The notes: generated by a model from the sequence alone, not told the origin. A stretch of 64,000 bases of DNA from Rhodocyclaceae bacterium (GCA_030824275.1 JAVBXY010000035.1:186001-250000), one strand, 5' to 3'; numbered from the stretch's first letter, positions 9,572-18,927 are shown. Numbers and translations are program-made.

Positions 9572-10590
9572 CGCAAGCACCCGCCTCGCCCAGACTGACC
9601 ATCGCCATCCCGACGCTGAACCGGGCCCACTGCCTGGCCAGGGCCATCGACAGCGCACTGGCACAGGTCAATGCCGACATCGAAATCATCGTCTCGGACA
9701 ATGGTTCCGACGATGGCACGGCGGAGATCATCGGATGCTACAGCGACCCCCGGCTACGAACATTTCGGCATGAAAAAACCATGCCCCCCCAGGCCCATGG
9801 GAATTTTCTGATCGATGTGGCGCGTGGAGAGTTTTTCCTCGGATTGTCTGACGATGATTACATCGACCCGGACTTTGCCGAACGGGCAATCGCTCTCTAC
9901 GACCAAGTTCCCGAACTGTCGTTCGTCTATACCGCTACCATATTGCATATCGGAGACATTGAACTTCCCGCCCTGCACGGCCCAAAAGTCGAAGACAGCC
10001 TCGAATTCATGGCAGCGTTCTTCGGAAACATGCGCAACGTCTGTTGGTGCGCGTGCATCACGCGACTCGCCGACCTGCGGGCTATAGGCCCCATTCCCGG
10101 AGACCGATTTATTGGCGACATGTACTACTGGTGCAAGATCGCATTTCAAGGACCGGTAGGCTGCGTTCAGAAGCCGGTATCGCATTACACATTCATGACT
10201 GCCGATAACATGACGAGCAGCATAGGGGTCATGCGATGGGCCAACGAGGTGCAGCGCCTGGCCGACGAATCGCTCGAACTGTTTCTGGCAAAGGGGCCGG
10301 ACGACGAGCTTCGCCGTCGCCTGATCCGCGGCATCCCTCGCTTCATCGCTTTTTCGGTGGCAGACCAGTTCGTATGGACGTCGATCCGGGGCGCACCGAA
10401 GCCAGGCCTCGCACTGGCACTGCTAAAGGCATTTCGGCATTACCACCGGCACCTTGCCACCTGGCCAAGGGTAGCGGCTTCGCTGGTCGTTCCTCGGCGA
10501 ATCTTGCGGCCCGTGATTCTGCGTGTAGCTGCCAAGGCCGCCGTCGGACATCAACGCATAATCCGTAACTGGAAAAGGCACCTGCTATGA
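9568..10590 (+). CDS. Family 2 glycosyltransferase
   Basis: 340 residues. The GT-A fold start LTIAIPTLNRAHCLARAID is followed by a nucleotide-binding VSDNGSDDGT and a DxD-like LSDDDYIDPDF. No membrane anchor is apparent, so it is a cytosolic or peripheral enzyme adding one sugar during assembly of the repeat unit. Donor and acceptor are unknown. Both ends overlap neighbouring genes by ATGA, so it is translated as part of the same operon. Confidence 0.85.
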   Translation: MTQAPASPRLTIAIPTLNRAHCLARAIDSALAQVNADIEIIVSDNGSDDGTAEIIGCYSDPRLRTFRHEKTMPPQAHGNFLIDVARGEFFLGLSDDDYIDPDFAERAIALYDQVPELSFVYTATILHIGDIELPALHGPKVEDSLEFMAAFFGNMRNVCWCACITRLADLRAIGPIPGDRFIGDMYYWCKIAFQGPVGCVQKPVSHYTFMTADNMTSSIGVMRWANEVQRLADESLELFLAKGPDDELRRRLIRGIPRFIAFSVADQFVWTSIRGAPKPGLALALLKAFRHYHRHLATWPRVAASLVVPRRILRPVILRVAAKAAVGHQRIIRNWKRHLL

Positions 10591-11660
10591 CACACGCAAA
10601 TCAGGTGCGGCAAACCCTTTGCGGCGATCCTGTTCTGATCTACGGTGCCGGCAAACGGGGCCGGCAGGTGGCGAGCTTTCTTCTGGACGCGGGATGCGGG
10701 GTAATCGGCTTCGCCGACGCGGCGGCAACCGGAGAGGAAACCTGGCGCGACCTGCCGATCCACCGGCTGGAGGACTGGTGGCGCAAGGGGACTCCCCGTC
10801 ACGTCACCATCGTGGTGGCCATCCACAATTGCCACACCGACATGGCACCCTTGCTGGATGGGCTGGCGCAGGAAGCGACCGGCCGCATCATCAACCCCGT
10901 CGAGTTTCAGGCGCTCTTCGATGAACGCTTCCCCGACGCCTACTGGCTGACGGGACCGCAAGCCTACGCAGGGCAGGACGACAATCTGGCGAGCCTGGCG
11001 ACCCTGCTCGCGGACGATGCCAGCCGTGAATTGCTGCGGCGGATCGTCGACTTCCGCTCGAGTGGAAACTATGCCACTCTGCCCAGGCCCACGCCGGACG
11101 ATCAGTATTGCCCGTCCGACCTGCCCCGATGGTCGCAAGCGCTGCGCTTCGTTGATGCCGGCGCCTTCAACGGCGACACGCTGCGGCAACTCGGTCGACA
11201 CGGCTATACATTCGAACAGATCGCCGCGTTTGAACCCGACCCGGAGAATTTTTCCCGGCTCTCCCGCTGCGTCGAAGACCTCGGCAGCGGGGTCTGCATG
11301 CCCTGCGGTCTGGCGCGAACGACCCGGCAGCTGCGTTTCACTGCCGAGGGGTCCGGCGCCAGCCGGATCGACGATCACGGCGAGCACCTCATCCAGTGCG
11401 TGGCGCTGGACGAGGCACTGCCCGGCTTTCGGCCGACGCTCATCAAGATGGATATCGAAGGCGCCGAAGCCGAGGCCTTGCACGGCGCCACCAGGACTAT
11501 CGCCGCAAGCCGCCCAGCGCTGGCGATAAGCGCCTATCACCATCCCGCCCATCTCTGGGAGTTGGCCTTCCTGATCGACCGGTGGCGCCTTGGATATCAT
11601 TTCCACTTGCGCATGCATGGTCATAGTTCATTTGATCTGGTGTTGTATGCGTTACCGTAA
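10587..11660 (+). CDS. FkbM-family methyltransferase with N-terminal Rossmann-type domain
   Basis: 357 residues. The N-terminus PVLIYGAGKRGRQVASFLL is a dinucleotide-type glycine-rich loop resembling the PglD/sugar-sensing domains; the C-terminal 200 residues have the FkbM pattern FVDAGAFNGDT, AFEPDPENF, KMDIEGAEAEAL. FkbM proteins commonly methylate hydroxyls of sugars or lipids. The combination echoes the other methyltransferase in this cluster. It is followed by a 111-bp gap, the largest within the cluster, so a second promoter could lie at 11661-11771. Confidence 0.82.
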   Translation: MTHANQVRQTLCGDPVLIYGAGKRGRQVASFLLDAGCGVIGFADAAATGEETWRDLPIHRLEDWWRKGTPRHVTIVVAIHNCHTDMAPLLDGLAQEATGRIINPVEFQALFDERFPDAYWLTGPQAYAGQDDNLASLATLLADDASRELLRRIVDFRSSGNYATLPRPTPDDQYCPSDLPRWSQALRFVDAGAFNGDTLRQLGRHGYTFEQIAAFEPDPENFSRLSRCVEDLGSGVCMPCGLARTTRQLRFTAEGSGASRIDDHGEHLIQCVALDEALPGFRPTLIKMDIEGAEAEALHGATRTIAASRPALAISAYHHPAHLWELAFLIDRWRLGYHFHLRMHGHSSFDLVLYALP

Positions 11661-11771
11661 TCCACCTAGCCGAAGATCAGCGTTTCTATGGTCTTGGGTA
11701 ATATCCGTGGTTACGGTTTATCCCGGCACTCATCTTGGCCACTGGCATCTCACAGTCCGCCTGCTTTCGAT

Positions 11772-13583
11772 ATGAACTCACTCACCGTCGCCCACTATCT
11801 AGCCCAACGCATTGCGGACACAGGCGTAAGTCACCTGTTCATGGTCACCGGTGGAGGCGCCATGTTTCTCAACGACGCCTTTGCCTTTCAGGATCGCCTG
11901 ACTCCTGTGTTCTGCCACCACGAGCAGGCTTGCGCGATGGCCGCCGAAAGCTATGCGCGAATTACCGGCGCCTTAGGCGTGATCAACGTAACCACGGGCC
12001 CTGGGGGCATCAATGCACTGAACGGTGTCTTCGGTGCCTGGACCGACTCGGTCCCGATGCTGGTCGTCTCCGGCCAAGTCAAGCGCGCAACCTGCCTAGC
12101 CACCACGCCGGTCCCGGGGCTACGCCAGCTGGGCGACCAGGAAGGCGAGATCATCCCGATGGCGCGCGGCGTCACTAAGTATGCAGCTGTCGTCGAGCGC
12201 CCCGAGGACATCGCCTGGCATCTGGACCAGGCCTTGCATCTGGCGACATCTGGACGACCGGGGCCGGTATGGCTGGACGTACCCATCGATGTCCAGAGCG
12301 CGAAAATCGACCCGGCGACGCTGCGGCGTTTCCTGCCTCCGGTGGAACAGTCCGACGCCCCGGCCGACGCGGACATCGATGCCATCGTCGAGCGTCTGCG
12401 CACCGCCAAACGCCCCGTGATTCTCGCCGGGACCGGCGTGCGCGCCGCCAATGCGCTCGCGGAATTCGACGCCCTGATCCGTCGCCTTGGCATCCCCGTC
12501 ACGACAGCCTGGACGCACGACCTGATCGCCTCGGACGACCCGCTGTTCTGTGGCCGCCCCGGCACCATCGGCACCCGTGCCGGCAACTTCACCGTCCAGA
12601 ATGCCGATCTGGTGCTGATCCTCGGCAGCCGCCTCAACATTCGCCAGGTCAGCTACAACTGGCAGGCCTTCGCCTCGCGGGCATTCAAGATCCAGGTCGA
12701 TATCGACCCCGCCGAACTGAACAAGCCGACGGTGAAGCCGGACATGGCCGTCACCGCCGATCTGCGCCGCTTCATCGTCGCCCTCGAGCGACGCTTGGAA
12801 AACTGGACCCGCCCGGCGGTCCACGGCGAGTGGCTTGCCTGGTGCAAGGAGCGGCTGGCGCGCTATCCCACGGTCCAGGCACGGCAACGCGAGTTCAACG
12901 GCAAGATCAACCCCTACCACTTCATCGAGCAGCTGTTTTCTCGACTGGAAGGCACGGATATTGTCGCTTGCGGCAATGCAACCGCCACCATCGTTCCATT
13001 CCAGGTCGGGACCATCAAACCGGGTATGCGCATGTTTTCCAATTCAGGCAGCGCATCAATGGGATACGACCTGCCTGCGGCAATAGGAGCCAGCTTTGCC
13101 GCTACGGCGACGCGCGGTCCGTCGAACCGTGTCATCTGCCTGGCCGGCGATGGCAGCATCATGATGAATCTGCAGGAATTGCAGACCATCGCCCATCACG
13201 GATTGCCGATCAAGATATTCGTTCTGAACAACAGTGGCTACCTGTCGATCAAGACATCGCAGACCAACTTTTTTGGCCGCCTCTCAGGTGCAGGTCCGGG
13301 CAACGGCATTAGTTTCCCCGACTTTGTGGCCGTCGCCACCGCCTTCGGCATACCCGCCCGCCGTCTCGCCAGCATCGACTTTTCGGCGCAGCTGGACGGC
13401 ATCCTGAACGAGCCCGGTCCCTGCCTGTGCGACGTCATACTTGACGAAACTCAGGGGTTCGAGCCGCGCATGAGCTCACGCAAGCTCGACGACGGAAGCA
13501 TCATCTCGCCCCCGCTGGAGGACATGTTTCCCTTCCTCGACCGCGAGGAACTCGCATCCAACATGATAAATTCCGCCCCATGA
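11772..13583 (+). CDS. Thiamine-diphosphate enzyme, acetolactate synthase-like
   Basis: 603 residues with the three-domain ThDP fold: the activating Glu in CHHEQACAMAAESYAR, a central domain, and the diphosphate-binding GDGSIMMNLQEL...NN. The N-terminal HLFMVTGGGAMFLNDAF is characteristic of polysaccharide-locus members rather than housekeeping IlvB; no small regulatory subunit is adjacent. In Yersinia the related YerE adds a two-carbon unit from pyruvate to a CDP-3,6-dideoxy-4-keto sugar, so with rfbF/rfbH a similar role is an attractive inference. The ATG at 11772 follows the 111-bp gap. The stop overlaps the NeuB-like gene by four bases. Confidence 0.82.
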   Translation: MNSLTVAHYLAQRIADTGVSHLFMVTGGGAMFLNDAFAFQDRLTPVFCHHEQACAMAAESYARITGALGVINVTTGPGGINALNGVFGAWTDSVPMLVVSGQVKRATCLATTPVPGLRQLGDQEGEIIPMARGVTKYAAVVERPEDIAWHLDQALHLATSGRPGPVWLDVPIDVQSAKIDPATLRRFLPPVEQSDAPADADIDAIVERLRTAKRPVILAGTGVRAANALAEFDALIRRLGIPVTTAWTHDLIASDDPLFCGRPGTIGTRAGNFTVQNADLVLILGSRLNIRQVSYNWQAFASRAFKIQVDIDPAELNKPTVKPDMAVTADLRRFIVALERRLENWTRPAVHGEWLAWCKERLARYPTVQARQREFNGKINPYHFIEQLFSRLEGTDIVACGNATATIVPFQVGTIKPGMRMFSNSGSASMGYDLPAAIGASFAATATRGPSNRVICLAGDGSIMMNLQELQTIAHHGLPIKIFVLNNSGYLSIKTSQTNFFGRLSGAGPGNGISFPDFVAVATAFGIPARRLASIDFSAQLDGILNEPGPCLCDVILDETQGFEPRMSSRKLDDGSIISPPLEDMFPFLDREELASNMINSAP

Positions 13584-14662
13584 ACTCGAACCGCATCTTT
13601 GAAGATCTATTCGTCCTCGAACTCGCCAACAACCACTGGGGAAGCGTCGAGCGCGGCCTGCGCATCGTCACCGACTTCGCCCGCATCGTGCGCTTCAACA
13701 ACGTGCGGGCCGCGATCAAGCTGCAATTGCGCGACGTCGACGCCTTCATCCATCAGGATTTCAGAAGCCGGGACGACATCCGCTACATCAAGAAGACGAT
13801 CGATACCCGGCTGACCAAGCAGGACTACGCCACTCTGGTCAACGCAATCCGGAAATCCGGCTGCATCCCCATGGCCACGCCCTTCGACGAAGCCTCGGTC
13901 GATCTGTGCGTCGAACTGGGCATCGACATACTCAAGCTGGCGAGTTCCGACCTCAACGACTGGATCCTGATCGAGAAGATCGCCACCACCAAGAAGCCGG
14001 TCATCGTCTCCACGGGCGGTTCATCCCTCAAGGACGTCGACGACCTGGTGCGTTTTTTTGCCAACCGTAACATTCCCCTGGCCATCAATCACTGCGTCTC
14101 GCTCTATCCCTCCGAGGACAACGAGCTGGAACTGAACCAGATCGATTTCCTGCGCGAACGTTATCCGGACAACGTCATCGGCTACTCGACGCACGAATAC
14201 CACGACTGGACCAGCTCGGTGATGCTGGCCTACGCCAAGGGCGCGCGAACCTTCGAGCGGCATGTGGACATCGAGGCCGACGGCATCCCCGTTTCCCCCT
14301 ACTGCAGCCTGCCGGCGCAGGTGGATGAATGGTTCAAGGCGTGGAAGAAGGCCGTCGAGATGTGCGGCGCGCCCGGCACCCGCAAACGGGTGCCGCAACC
14401 GCGCGAGATCAGCTATCTCGACGGGCTGGTGCGCGGCGTCTATGCCCGTTGCGACTTGCCCGCCGGCCACGTGCTGTCGGAAACAGACATCTATCTCGCC
14501 ATCCCCCTGCAGAAGGGGCAGATATCCTGCCGCGAACTGATGCACGGCGAAGTCCTGCTCAAGGACATAGCGGCCGACAAGCCGATCCAGATCGACGACA
14601 TCGACAGCCCCTATGCCGTCGATAGCAATCTCAAGGCGATCATCTACAAGCGAGGAATCTGA
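13580..14662 (+). CDS. NeuB-like sugar acid synthase with C-terminal SAF domain
   Basis: 360 residues. A TIM-barrel of the N-acetylneuraminate synthase family: the LELANNHWGS start, IKLQLRD, PMATPFDEAS and KLASSDLNDW correspond to conserved NeuB stretches, and residues from about 285 form the SAF/antifreeze-like domain (VRGVYARCDLPAGHVLSETD). It is divergent from bona fide sialic or legionaminic acid synthases, which have KFQ where this has KLQ. No CMP-sugar synthetase (NeuA) is nearby, so the product is uncertain. Translationally coupled to the ThDP enzyme. Confidence 0.78.
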   Translation: MNSNRIFEDLFVLELANNHWGSVERGLRIVTDFARIVRFNNVRAAIKLQLRDVDAFIHQDFRSRDDIRYIKKTIDTRLTKQDYATLVNAIRKSGCIPMATPFDEASVDLCVELGIDILKLASSDLNDWILIEKIATTKKPVIVSTGGSSLKDVDDLVRFFANRNIPLAINHCVSLYPSEDNELELNQIDFLRERYPDNVIGYSTHEYHDWTSSVMLAYAKGARTFERHVDIEADGIPVSPYCSLPAQVDEWFKAWKKAVEMCGAPGTRKRVPQPREISYLDGLVRGVYARCDLPAGHVLSETDIYLAIPLQKGQISCRELMHGEVLLKDIAADKPIQIDDIDSPYAVDSNLKAIIYKRGI

Positions 14663-14666
14663 GGCC

Positions 14667-15635
14667 GTGTCCTCGCGCAAGCTGATCTCCGTCGTAACCC
14701 CCTGCTTCAACGAGGAAGGCAACGTCGACGAGCTCCACCAGCGCATTGCAGCGCAGTTCGAACTGCTGCCGGACTATGATCTGGAGCACATCTATATCGA
14801 CAACGCCTCGACCGACGGCACGGCGCAGGCGATCCGCCGTCTTGCCGACACGGACCCCCGGGTCAAGGCGATTTTCAACACGCGCAATTTCGGGCACATC
14901 CGCTCGCCCATACACGCCATCCTGCAGGCTGGCGGCGATGTGGTCATCGCCATGGCCTCCGACCTGCAGGACCCCCCGGAACTGATTCCCGCCTTCATTC
15001 GCCAGTGGGAAGCGGGCTTCAAGGTGGTCGTCGGCGTCAAGCCCCGCAGCAAGGAAACGCCGCTCCTGTTCGCCCTGCGCCGGCTCTACTACGCCACCAT
15101 CGGACGCATCGCCGATGTCGAACTGATCCCGAACTTCACCGGATTCGGTCTTTATGATCAGGAAGTCATCGAACTCGTGCGTCGCATCGACGATCCCTAT
15201 CCCTACTTTCGCGGCATGATCGCCGAGCTCGGCTTCGACCACGCTGAAGTGCCCTTCGAGCAGCCACGGCGGCGGCGCGGCATCACTAAGAACAATTTCT
15301 ACACCCTGTACGACCTGGCGATGCTCGGCATCACCGGCCATTCGAAGGTGCCCATTCGGCTGGCGACGATGAGCGGTTTCGTCCTTTCGGCCATGAGCCT
15401 GACGGTCGCCATCGGCTATTTCATCTTTAAGCTGCTCTACTGGAACTCCCTGTCGATTGGCATGGCGCCGATATTGATCGGTTTCTTTTTCTTCGCCTCC
15501 GTGCAGCTGTTTTTCATTGGCATTCTCGGTGAATACATCGCCGCCATTCATACCCAGATTCTGCGCCGGCCCCTGGTGGTGGAACGGGAACGCATCAACT
15601 TCAAAACCCCGGCCCCCCCGCCAGAAGGCGACTGA
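14667..15635 (+). CDS. Family 2 glycosyltransferase, DPM1/GtrB type, membrane anchored
   Basis: 322 residues. The catalytic domain has LISVVTPCFNEEGNVDEL and a MASDLQDPPE DxD segment, as in polyprenyl-phosphate sugar transferases; two hydrophobic helices follow at roughly 240-260 and 275-300. This layout is that of GtrB/ArnC/DPM1 enzymes, which load a sugar onto undecaprenyl phosphate. The start is GTG at 14667, four bases after the preceding stop, with a purine-rich GAGGAATCTGAGG upstream. It directly precedes a polytopic membrane protein, an arrangement common for GtrB with a GT-C partner. Confidence 0.82.
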   Translation: MSSRKLISVVTPCFNEEGNVDELHQRIAAQFELLPDYDLEHIYIDNASTDGTAQAIRRLADTDPRVKAIFNTRNFGHIRSPIHAILQAGGDVVIAMASDLQDPPELIPAFIRQWEAGFKVVVGVKPRSKETPLLFALRRLYYATIGRIADVELIPNFTGFGLYDQEVIELVRRIDDPYPYFRGMIAELGFDHAEVPFEQPRRRRGITKNNFYTLYDLAMLGITGHSKVPIRLATMSGFVLSAMSLTVAIGYFIFKLLYWNSLSIGMAPILIGFFFFASVQLFFIGILGEYIAAIHTQILRRPLVVERERINFKTPAPPPEGD

Positions 15636-15638
15636 GCC

Positions 15639-17174
15639 ATGGCGGGACCTTCCTCGGCCTGGCAGCGCCTCCGTGAGCGGCTGCTGTCCATCGATCCGGA
15701 AAACTCCCTCCAGACGCCGGACCTGCTGACGGTCGCAGCCCTGGTTTACCTGGCCCTGCCCAGCCTGATCTTCCTCGGCGGCTGGTTGCGCCTCCCCTTC
15801 GCCGTCGTTACCGTGGCCCTGCTTGCGGGAAGCATGGGGCAATTCATGCGCCGTGCCGATGTGCAATGGCGACAGCCCTATGCACTCCCGGCGCTGCTGC
15901 TGATCGTCGCCGCCGGTGTTGCCTGGTGTGTGCTGGGCGGCGCGGGACATTTCTTCTATGCCAACCCGGACTGGATTATCCGCGACAAGGTATTTGGCGA
16001 CCTCACCCTAACGCCCTGGCCGGCCGCCTACAGTTTCAGCGACGGATACCACCATATTCTGCGCTCGGCCTTCGGCTACTTTTTCCCGGCAGCTGTCGTG
16101 GGAAAGCTGTTCGGCCTGGGCCACATGGACCTCGCGCTCTATCTCTGGACTGCGCTTGGTGCCACGCTGTTCCTGCTCCTGCTGCCCTTGCCGCGCCATG
16201 CCGGCGGGCTGTTGCTGTTGATGCTGACGATCGTCGTCGGCTTCAGCGGCATGGATTTCCTGGGCATCGTCCTGATTACCGGGGACACGCCGGTTTTTCC
16301 ACTGCGCCTGGAATGGTGGTTGCCCTTCAGCTACCCATCGCTGACCGGCCAGTTGTATTGGGGGCCCAATCATGCCATCGCCCTATGGCTGGTCACCGCC
16401 CTTTTCTACCGCCACTGGGGCCATCGCAGCTTTCCTGCGCTAGTGGTCGTCATCCTGCCAATGCTGGTGATCTGGACACCCTTTGCCGTCGCCGGCATCC
16501 TGCCTTTCGTCGGCATCGCCATCGCTCGCTGGTTCAGTCAGGGGCGATCTATCCGTGACTGGAACCTGACAGCTGTGCAGTGCCTGGCCGCAGCGATGCT
16601 CACCTATCTGAGCGTTCGGGTTCTGACGCTGGACATCGCCGCAATTCCGAGCGCCCCCAGCATCGAAGCCGCCCCCAACAAGGATGGCTTCTGGCTGAAC
16701 TACCTAGTCTTCATCCTAATGGAGTTCGCCATCCTGGCCGTGCTGCTCGCACGGGAGTTGCGGCACTCCTACGGGCTGTTCTGGCTGGCCGTCGCAGGCC
16801 TGACGCTACTGCCCTTCTACCAATACGGGCCCTCAAACGACACGATGCTGCGGCTCTCTACCCCCTGCCTGGTGATCCTGTTGATCCTGACGCTAGATCG
16901 GGTCAATGCCTGGGCAAGCAAGCCAGACCGGCATCGGCTTCCTGCCCGTGCCTGGGCCATCGGGCTGGTCCTGCTGATTGGCGCCAACACGCCATGCAAC
17001 GAAATGTGGCGTGCGGCCACCTTTCACCGCATTCCACCCAACTACGGGCTCAGCATGGTGGAATACCATGGCAAGGGCGAGCCACCCCACTATGTGGGCA
17101 GGCTGGACAAACCGGTTCTGCTGTTTCTGCTGCGCACGCCGAGCCTGATACCGACCCACCGGCAACAGAAATAG
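15639..17174 (+). CDS. Polytopic inner-membrane protein, possible GT-C glycosyltransferase
   Basis: 511 residues with around ten to twelve hydrophobic helices and a short basic N-terminus. I do not recognise a named family. The gene follows a GtrB-type transferase by three bases, and GT-C glycosyltransferases that use the GtrB product are often encoded there, so that is the leading guess; an O-antigen polymerase-like role is the alternative. No clear DD/ED/EE motif in the first loop was found. It is the last gene of the plus-strand cluster and converges on the minus-strand pilus array with a seven-base gap. Confidence 0.65.
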   Translation: MAGPSSAWQRLRERLLSIDPENSLQTPDLLTVAALVYLALPSLIFLGGWLRLPFAVVTVALLAGSMGQFMRRADVQWRQPYALPALLLIVAAGVAWCVLGGAGHFFYANPDWIIRDKVFGDLTLTPWPAAYSFSDGYHHILRSAFGYFFPAAVVGKLFGLGHMDLALYLWTALGATLFLLLLPLPRHAGGLLLLMLTIVVGFSGMDFLGIVLITGDTPVFPLRLEWWLPFSYPSLTGQLYWGPNHAIALWLVTALFYRHWGHRSFPALVVVILPMLVIWTPFAVAGILPFVGIAIARWFSQGRSIRDWNLTAVQCLAAAMLTYLSVRVLTLDIAAIPSAPSIEAAPNKDGFWLNYLVFILMEFAILAVLLARELRHSYGLFWLAVAGLTLLPFYQYGPSNDTMLRLSTPCLVILLILTLDRVNAWASKPDRHRLPARAWAIGLVLLIGANTPCNEMWRAATFHRIPPNYGLSMVEYHGKGEPPHYVGRLDKPVLLFLLRTPSLIPTHRQQK

Positions 17175-17181
17175 GACGGTC

Positions 17182-18078
17182 TCAGTCGCCTTTCACCACG
17201 TGTAGAAAGGCCGTTTCCAGCGACAGCGTGGGCTTGATTTCGATCAGTGCGTGACCACGCTCCTCCAGAACGCGTAGAGTTGCCCACAAGTCCGTCCGCG
17301 TCACTTCCGCGACCCAGCGCCCGGCTGGCTCCGGCATCATCCCGGGCAGCACAGCTACCTCGCCCTGGCTGCGGACAAGTACCTTGTCGCCTTCGCCTAC
17401 CAGTTCGCCCGGCGCCTTGACCGCGCGCAGCACTCCCTTGTGGATCAGGCCGAAGCGATCCGCCAGCCGCTCGACGTCGTGCAGGACGTGGGAGGTGAGG
17501 AAAATCGTCCCCCCCTGCTGCCGGTATTCCGAAAGGATATCCACGACATCCCGGCGGCCGATGGGATCGAGCCCGGACAGGGGTTCGTCGAGAATCAGCA
17601 GACGCGGCTCGACCGCCATGGCGTGGGCCAAGGCGGTGCGTTGCGCCATGCCCTTGGAGAAGCCGCGCACTACCTTGTTCGCCACCTCGGCCAACCCGAA
17701 GCGCTCCAGCCAGGTCAAGCAATGCTGCCGGGGATTGGTCGGCGTACGGCGATGCAATTGCAGCCCCATGGACAGGATTTCCAGCGGCGTCAGGTAATCC
17801 GGCAGGCTCGGGTTCTCCGGCACATAGCCCAGTCCTCGGCGCGCCTGCGGCTCGGTCACATCCATGCCAAAGAGGGTTGCCGTACCGGAGCTGGGCAGCA
17901 TCACCCCGGTAAGTATCTTGATCGCCGTGCTCTTGCCGGCGCCATTGGGACCTATGAAGCCAAACACTTCACCCTGCTCGACGGCGAGGGAAATGCCTTT
18001 CAATGCATCGAAGGGCGGCGACGCCCAGCTTCGTGGGTAGGTCTTGCGCAGGTCGGTGATCGATATCGCGGCAGTCAT
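17182..18078 (-). CDS. ABC transporter ATPase, PilH-like
   Basis: 298 residues. Walker A GPNGAGKSTAIK, signature GFSKGMAQRTALAHAM, Walker B LLILDEPLSGLDP and a C-terminal DrrA-like extension. It pairs with the ABC-2 permease two genes upstream. In Myxococcus xanthus the pilus cluster carries pilG-pilH-pilI, where PilH is such an ATPase and PilI its permease, required for pilus assembly; the same three components follow a pilin here. The ATG at 18078 overlaps the preceding stop (ATGA). A generic ABC-2 exporter remains possible. Confidence 0.85.
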   Translation of the reverse strand: MTAAISITDLRKTYPRSWASPPFDALKGISLAVEQGEVFGFIGPNGAGKSTAIKILTGVMLPSSGTATLFGMDVTEPQARRGLGYVPENPSLPDYLTPLEILSMGLQLHRRTPTNPRQHCLTWLERFGLAEVANKVVRGFSKGMAQRTALAHAMAVEPRLLILDEPLSGLDPIGRRDVVDILSEYRQQGGTIFLTSHVLHDVERLADRFGLIHKGVLRAVKAPGELVGEGDKVLVRSQGEVAVLPGMMPEPAGRWVAEVTRTDLWATLRVLEERGHALIEIKPTLSLETAFLHVVKGD

Positions 18079-18923
18079 TTTTTTGCGGGCGGAGGTGGAG
18101 GTGAATTTCGCAGCATGAGCCGGCCTTTGCCATCGATCCAAAACCCGAATCCAAAAGGATCCTTGGGCAGGGATTTGATGATGCCGGCATCAACGAGTTG
18201 CTGCAGGCTGACGGGGGGCTTGTCGAAGCGTTGCTGATAGCGCGCCGCAGCGGCGCGCAAACCTTGCAGGGTACGCAAGCGGGTCACACGCTGCTCGAGA
18301 TAGTTGCGGAAATCCTTGCGCTTGGACTGCTGGGCCATCGCCTCGACGACCCGGATCGCCAGTCCAACGTCCTGTGCCTTGTCCAGCCAGATCGCCGCCA
18401 GGTTCTGCATCTGCAAACGCTCGTCGCCCTCGGGCAGATGCTCGGCCGCCTCCCGCATCCAGTCCGAGGCGCCGACGGCATCGCCCTTGAAATGCAGCAG
18501 ATTGAAAGCGTAGTAGAACGCCGGCTGGTAGTCGAAGCGACGGGCCAGGGTAGCGCGCGCCAGAATCCGCTGCGCCGCGTCGAGCTCCCCCTGCCAGGGT
18601 AGGATCGCCGCCGCAATGTAGTAGTTGTCCTCGTGGCCAGGATTCAGCCAGGAAACGTCCTCCTGCACCTTGGCCAGAATTACGAATTCCTCCGGCTTCA
18701 TCTTGAAGTTATCCACTACCAAGGAGCGGATTGCGGCGATATTGGCAGCAAGATTGCGGTCCCCCGCCGCCATGAACACCTGCACGAACAGCGGCAGCGC
18801 CACCTGCATTTCGACATTCACGCTCTGTCGCGGCGCAGTTTTCAGGCGCTCGGCCGTGGCCAGAAACAGCATTGCCGCCAACAGCGCCACCAAACCCGTT
18901 TGCCAGTGTCGAACCCTCATCAT
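18075..18923 (-). CDS. Membrane-anchored protein with helical repeats, PilG-like position
   Basis: 282 residues: one N-terminal membrane helix (HWQTGLVALLAAMLFLATA) followed by a periplasmic, TPR-like alpha-helical region, and a C-terminal LQQLVDAGIIKSLPKDPFG that resembles the C-terminal motif of type II pseudopilins. Its place between an ABC-2 permease and the matching ATPase, next to pilins, is that of Myxococcus PilG; sequence similarity to PilG itself was not tested. The start is the first of two adjacent ATGs at 18923; a repeat copy fills the 23-bp gap before it. Confidence 0.7.
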   Translation of the reverse strand: MMRVRHWQTGLVALLAAMLFLATAERLKTAPRQSVNVEMQVALPLFVQVFMAAGDRNLAANIAAIRSLVVDNFKMKPEEFVILAKVQEDVSWLNPGHEDNYYIAAAILPWQGELDAAQRILARATLARRFDYQPAFYYAFNLLHFKGDAVGASDWMREAAEHLPEGDERLQMQNLAAIWLDKAQDVGLAIRVVEAMAQQSKRKDFRNYLEQRVTRLRTLQGLRAAAARYQQRFDKPPVSLQQLVDAGIIKSLPKDPFGFGFWIDGKGRLMLRNSPPPPPAKK

Positions 18924-18927
18924 CGCC

